Positions 28,921 to 33,137 of a stretch of DNA of 33,137 bases are shown one piece after another. A model generated the notes under the pieces. That model was not told the DNA's origin. It worked only from the letters and a program-made list of their open reading frames with translations, and did no database searches. Every line of letters begins with the position of its first letter. Within the stretch, counting starts at the first letter, position 1. The position numbers and the translations under genes were made by a program. Source of the DNA: Lentisphaerota bacterium (lineage in GTDB: Bacteria > Verrucomicrobiota > Kiritimatiellia > RFP12 > JAAYLN01); NCBI GenBank assembly GCA_012521875.1, contig JAAYLN010000141.1, forward strand, positions 1 to 33,137, read 5' to 3'.

Positions 28921-31900
28921 ATGACCGAACCACGAATCGCGTCATTCCGCACGCTGGCCGACCTGCTGACGGTGCAACTGGCGCAGACGCCCGGCGTCGA
29001 GACCGTCGAGCGCGCCGAACTGGACCGCGTTTTGCGCGAGCAGGCGCTCACCGCCGCCGGCCTGGCCGACGGCGCGCAGGGGCGCGTGGCCGTGGGACGC
29101 CTGCTGCGGGCCGATGGCTTTCTCTTCCTCGCGCGCACCGCCTCGCTGCGGCAGTACGCGTCGCGCCTGGTCGAGGCGCGCCACGGCTGCCAGGTCATGC
29201 AGATGCTCTACGCCACCAACGAGGCGCCGGCGGTGATCGCGGAACGCATCGCCGGTGCCGTGTCGGCCAAGCTGCCGACCCTGCGGCTGGCGGATGAGCA
29301 GCGCATCCTGCTCAACGTCATCCGCCTCGGCAACGCCACGCTCGATCCCCGGGCCGGCTGGATCGAGACCGACGGCGTCACGATGCTCTCGGGCTGTCTG
29401 GCGGCGCACCCCGCCGTCCTGGTTGTCGAGCGGCGCGAGATGGGCACGCTGCTGCAGGAGAGCCAGTTGGCCGATGCCGCCGCGCCCGCGTTCCGCGCCG
29501 CCGACTTCCTGATCGATGGCGATGTCTTTCTTACGCCTGGATCCACCAAGGCGCAAGATGATCTGCCCGTCACCCTCGTGCTGCGCCTGCGCGACATGCA
29601 ACTGGTGGAACAGGCGCGCGTGACGCGGTACGGTGGTCTCAACAATCTGGAGGACCTGCTGGTCGAGGCCGCCGCGGAGATGCTGAAAGAGGCAACGACT
29701 CGGCGGCCTGCCATCGAGGGCGCCGCGCAGCTCGAATCCCGCTTCATGAGGGATTTTGGACGCTTTGGCATGCATAAGCTTTGGGCGGTCGAGGCGGCAT
29801 ACGCCCTGGATGCCACCAATGCGGCTGCCCGCCGTGCGCTTGTCAATAGGCTGCTGCGCGTGGCGCAAACCGACAACACTCCCGCGCTTGCCACATGGGA
29901 ACAATGCCGCAGTGCTTATCTGGAGAGGGCGCATTATCTTGCGCAGGTTATCAGCCTCATCGAGCAGGATCCCGATTTGAGGAAGAAACGTTTGGTTGCC
30001 CAATTTCCCATGTCACACGTGCTTGTCGTCCGCGAGTACAAAACGACGCAGAGATATCTGGATTGGGCCAATGATCGCGAGTTGCAGGAGATCCTGCAAC
30101 CGGTACGGTCGCGGGCGCGCTTCGAGATGGCGCAGCACCTGCTGCCGCATGTCGGTTGGTACCCCTCCATGTGCCGGGAGCTCTACGCGATGTTCGAGAG
30201 CGTGGCGGAGTCGGCGACCTACTTGCAGACGCTGGCTGAGCGCCTGGCTGTAGATCCCCAGTTGAAGCCGCTCGAACGCCAGAAACGCGTCTCTGTGCTT
30301 CTGAGTTGCACAACGCTTCCGCCACGGCTCTACGACAACCTGTGTACCAACGCGGATCCTGTCGTCCGGTTTTTCGCGCATGTCAAGGCCGCCCGTGTCA
30401 GCGCCTCTGCCGAAAAGCGCGACCAACACTACACCGCCGTGTTGGAGCTGCTTCCCGATTTGCTGCGCTGCACGCAACTGGCCATCTTCTTCGCCGAGTG
30501 GCACTCGCGGAACGATGGACACCATCATTACAACTTTTTGCGCAATACGCTGCTTGCTATCCGCAACGCTGGCTTTGGTAAGCAGGTGAATGCCGCCCTG
30601 TTGGCCCAGTGCGAAATGTGGCTGGAAGCCGGCGATCTGGCCTCCCTGTGCGACACCTGGTCGGATCAGTATTTCGAATGGTTCGAGCAGGGCGTTGCCG
30701 ATTCACTGCTGGACCGGATAGGGATGCTTCGCACGGTGCCATCCACCCGTTTGCCGCGTTCACACCATGGAAAGAGGGCGCTGGAACGTATCGAGAAAAG
30801 CTGCATCGAGCTTGCCCGCCGCCGCAGTCCTGCGACTCAGGTCTCTCCCGGCGACAAGTTGGCGATGCTCGCGCCGAACGACCGTTACCTCAGGGAGCAC
30901 GGTATATCTCTGGATGGTCTCGACTTCGCGGTTACGCCGCAGCGCCTGTTGGTCGATGGCGATAAACTGTGGATTGCACTTGGCGGGCACGATCTAAACG
31001 ATTTTTCGCGGGACAATACCGACTACACCGGGTTGATACGGATGAACTTGAAAACCGGCGCCATCGACTACTCGCGCTTCGGTAAAATTGTAACCCCGCG
31101 TGGCCGCCCGTATGTATCGGACTGTCAACATGTGTACCATGCCTTTTCGCCTCTCTTCTTCTGGAAGGCAAATATCTGCCTTGCCAGGCGTGGACAGGGC
31201 GTATATCTGTTTCCCCGCGATGCACCTGCGGGCGCGGGCGACTTGTCCGACGTCCGACTGCTGGGCGCTGAGATCGGACTGTCGTCGCTCAACATAACGG
31301 ATGCCGCCGCGCTGGGCGACACGCTCTATATCGCGCTGCCCAACACCTTGCTTGCCTGGCGCAAGGACGCTGCCAAGGCGCGTGTCGTGGCGGTGACGGC
31401 CACGGAAACGGCGACCGGGCCACTGGCATCGGTCGGCTTGATTGATGGTCTGGTGGCTGATGCCGCGTCAGACCGGCTCTATCTTTTCACGAAGCGCTCA
31501 ATCTGGCGCTATACACCGGCTGACGATACATGGACAAAACTGGTCAGCGACGACCGCCGTGTCAGTACTTCGCGCTTGGCACATGGCATCATCACCAGCA
31601 CGCCTGGTCTGGTTCTGTTCACCAAAACACGGCGCAAGGGACGTGGTAGTGGTTCTTTGTTGAACGAGGCTTTAGTTGACATCACCGCTTGTTTCCGCCT
31701 GGCTGACGAGTCGATCGGAGACCCGCCTGTCGAACTCGCCACGCCCGAGAACTATCTGGCCCGCTACGATGTGGCGCGTTATCGCGGCGGTACGATCGTC
31801 ATCGGCGGCAACTATTTTATCAGCAGCCCTCCGGACTGGGAGTTGGCCTATCTGGTCGGGGCCACCAACACGATCAGCGGCGACATGCCCTGGCTCATTC

Positions 31901-33105
31901 CGCCAGCGGCACCCGCGACACCCCCTGCCGTGCCGTCGGGGAAGCCGGACACCCCACCCGTGTACACGCCGCTCGTCGCGGCCGCGCTGGCGGATGATAT
32001 TGACGGACTGAACCGTCTCCTGGATGCCGGAGCGTTAGTTGATGAATACGCCATGGATGGCATGACGCCGCTGGCGCATGCCGCGGCCAACGGGAAGGCG
32101 GCGGCTGTCCGGACGCTTATCGCCCGCGGTGCCGACATTGACGTGCCCAACGCCAAAGGCCGGACACCGCTCATGCTGGCGGCGGAACGCGGGCAGTTGC
32201 AATGCGTGGAACTGCTGCTGGTCGCCGGCGCCAACCCTCGTCACCGTGATAACCAGAGCCGCACTGCTTTGCAGGTTTCACCTGACCCGGGTATCTTGCG
32301 CGCCCTGATGGAGGCCGGTGCCAACCCGTTGGAGCCCAGCATTTCGGGACACTACCCAATGGATTTCTGTACATCAGGCTCAGAAAAGTATGAAATGCTG
32401 TGGCTGGGCACGATGCCGGGCGCGCTGGAGGTAAACCGGCGGCCCTTGCCGGTGCGCCCGCCATCGCACCTCGTCCATACCGCGCGCGTGGATCACGCTC
32501 TGGCGCGGCTGCGGCAGGGCGAGACACTTTCCGATGCGGAGCACAACGCCTGCCTCATAGCCTTTGCCCGCTATTATACCGAGGTCAGCAGCCGGCAGAA
32601 GTACATGTATGCCAGACGGTTCACCGAGCCCGAACGCACCGAACTTTTCCTGCAAGCCGTCAAGATGAGCTTCATTGATTGGCGGCGGCATGGCGGCTGG
32701 GCCTTCCGCTCCGATCTCCGCGCGGCGGTCTGTCCCGGGATCGAGCAGCGTCTGGCGGACGGGCCGTTCGACCCGTATCTAGCCTTCTGCACCCTCTTCC
32801 GCAAGGTGCAGCGTGGCGAGACGGAAGCCGCGCGCCGCGACTTCGAGCGCATCAGGGCGTCCGATCCTTTCCTTGCACGGCACGTGAGCCAGTGGTCCTA
32901 CCGCCACAACAAGCAGGCGGACTGGCTGATCGAGCCCTGCCTGGCCGGTGGCGACCGCGACAAGGTGCGTCAACTCGCCCAACTCGTCCGCCAGCAGGAA
33001 ACGCCCGAGATGCTGCGGATCGCCGCCGATCTCCACCGTCGCGGCGGCGACACCGCCGAAGCCGATGCGCTGCTGGCACGCGCGGAGAAGATGGAGGCAA
33101 AATGA
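28921..33105 (+). CDS. CsgG-like / helical / propeller / ankyrin protein without signal peptide
   Basis: 1394 aa from the ATG at 28921 (the track's GTG at 28918 is one codon earlier). Approximate order: CsgG-like domain lacking its first strand (10-120: LADLLTVQLAQTPGVETVERAELDRVLREQAL); second CsgG-like domain (120-270: VLVVERREMGTLLQESQLA); helical middle (270-650); propeller-like beta region (657-993); Pro-rich linker (AAPATPPAVPSG); about four ankyrin repeats (1014-1150: DGMTPLAHAAANGKAAAVRTLIARGADIDV); and a helical end. The domain order parallels the exported 1081-aa protein at 22083, so they are paralogues. Unlike that protein it has no signal peptide, although its neighbours do. It begins 13 bases after the CsgG-like gene, in the same operon, with a poor ribosome binding site (AAGG only 2 bases before). 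A scaffolding or sensing role is inferred. Confidence 0.72.
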   Translation: MTEPRIASFRTLADLLTVQLAQTPGVETVERAELDRVLREQALTAAGLADGAQGRVAVGRLLRADGFLFLARTASLRQYASRLVEARHGCQVMQMLYATNEAPAVIAERIAGAVSAKLPTLRLADEQRILLNVIRLGNATLDPRAGWIETDGVTMLSGCLAAHPAVLVVERREMGTLLQESQLADAAAPAFRAADFLIDGDVFLTPGSTKAQDDLPVTLVLRLRDMQLVEQARVTRYGGLNNLEDLLVEAAAEMLKEATTRRPAIEGAAQLESRFMRDFGRFGMHKLWAVEAAYALDATNAAARRALVNRLLRVAQTDNTPALATWEQCRSAYLERAHYLAQVISLIEQDPDLRKKRLVAQFPMSHVLVVREYKTTQRYLDWANDRELQEILQPVRSRARFEMAQHLLPHVGWYPSMCRELYAMFESVAESATYLQTLAERLAVDPQLKPLERQKRVSVLLSCTTLPPRLYDNLCTNADPVVRFFAHVKAARVSASAEKRDQHYTAVLELLPDLLRCTQLAIFFAEWHSRNDGHHHYNFLRNTLLAIRNAGFGKQVNAALLAQCEMWLEAGDLASLCDTWSDQYFEWFEQGVADSLLDRIGMLRTVPSTRLPRSHHGKRALERIEKSCIELARRRSPATQVSPGDKLAMLAPNDRYLREHGISLDGLDFAVTPQRLLVDGDKLWIALGGHDLNDFSRDNTDYTGLIRMNLKTGAIDYSRFGKIVTPRGRPYVSDCQHVYHAFSPLFFWKANICLARRGQGVYLFPRDAPAGAGDLSDVRLLGAEIGLSSLNITDAAALGDTLYIALPNTLLAWRKDAAKARVVAVTATETATGPLASVGLIDGLVADAASDRLYLFTKRSIWRYTPADDTWTKLVSDDRRVSTSRLAHGIITSTPGLVLFTKTRRKGRGSGSLLNEALVDITACFRLADESIGDPPVELATPENYLARYDVARYRGGTIVIGGNYFISSPPDWELAYLVGATNTISGDMPWLIPPAAPATPPAVPSGKPDTPPVYTPLVAAALADDIDGLNRLLDAGALVDEYAMDGMTPLAHAAANGKAAAVRTLIARGADIDVPNAKGRTPLMLAAERGQLQCVELLLVAGANPRHRDNQSRTALQVSPDPGILRALMEAGANPLEPSISGHYPMDFCTSGSEKYEMLWLGTMPGALEVNRRPLPVRPPSHLVHTARVDHALARLRQGETLSDAEHNACLIAFARYYTEVSSRQKYMYARRFTEPERTELFLQAVKMSFIDWRRHGGWAFRSDLRAAVCPGIEQRLADGPFDPYLAFCTLFRKVQRGETEAARRDFERIRASDPFLARHVSQWSYRHNKQADWLIEPCLAGGDRDKVRQLAQLVRQQETPEMLRIAADLHRRGGDTAEADALLARAEKMEAK

Positions 33106-33137
33106 TGATGACCGAACCACGAATCACGTCATTCCGC
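33105..33137 (+). CDS. 5' end of a further tandem paralogue (partial)
   Basis: The stop of the previous gene overlaps this ATG by one base (TGATG). The 11 visible codons (MMTEPRITSFR) repeat the start of the gene at 28918/28921 almost base for base, with one difference in the shared 30 bases. This is good evidence that another member of the same family follows. It is cut by the window end. Confidence 0.65.
   Translation, partial: MMTEPRITSFR

Overview
The window is about 33 kb of high-GC bacterial DNA. It looks like a chromosomal contig from a heterotroph of the PVC superphylum, probably Kiritimatiellota, Lentisphaerota or Verrucomicrobiota. This placement is inference. It rests on the mix of very large exported beta-helix/LamG proteins, a WbsX-type protein, a Gfo/Idh/MocA oxidoreductase, a DUF1848 protein, an expanded CsgG-like family, and intergenic spaces packed with short word-like tandem repeats. 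No rRNA, tRNA, CRISPR array, transposase or phage gene was recognised.

Layout, left half. A long-chain acyl-CoA ligase overlaps a GT4 glycosyltransferase (400-3244). A malate/lactate-type (Ldh_2) dehydrogenase follows (3730-4866). A giant exported protein with LamG, DUF2341-like, InlB-like, PKD and two right-handed beta-helix regions lies on the minus strand (5227-10710), with a good sigma70 promoter and a 22-bp tandem repeat touching its -35. Then come a minus-strand Gfo/Idh/MocA oxidoreductase (10975-12036) and a divergent 1358-aa exported protein that may be a new glycoside hydrolase (12622-16698). A hicB-hicA toxin-antitoxin pair (17053-17500, minus), a WbsX/GH99-like protein (17911-19050), a small membrane protein (19177-19512) and a DUF1848 protein with a C-terminal radical-SAM-type cysteine motif (20372-21433) complete this half. 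Most of these genes point to surface glycan synthesis or polysaccharide breakdown.

Layout, right half (22083-33137). This is the most interesting part. A minus-strand 1081-aa exported protein has tandem CsgG-like domains, a helical middle and a C-terminal propeller-like region. It diverges from an operon encoding an ECF sigma factor, a possible 28-aa peptide, a one-pass membrane protein that is probably the anti-sigma factor, an exported unknown, an exported CsgG-like protein, and a 1394-aa paralogue of the divergent protein that also carries ankyrin repeats. The first 11 codons of a further gene, nearly identical to the start of that paralogue, lie at the window edge. So the family is tandemly repeated beyond the window. 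I infer an undescribed ECF-controlled envelope system built on CsgG-like/propeller proteins.

Intergenic DNA is unusual. It contains short tandem-repeat families in both orientations, copies of a palindromic MITE-like element, and composite leader blocks whose parts recur in the same order in front of different genes.
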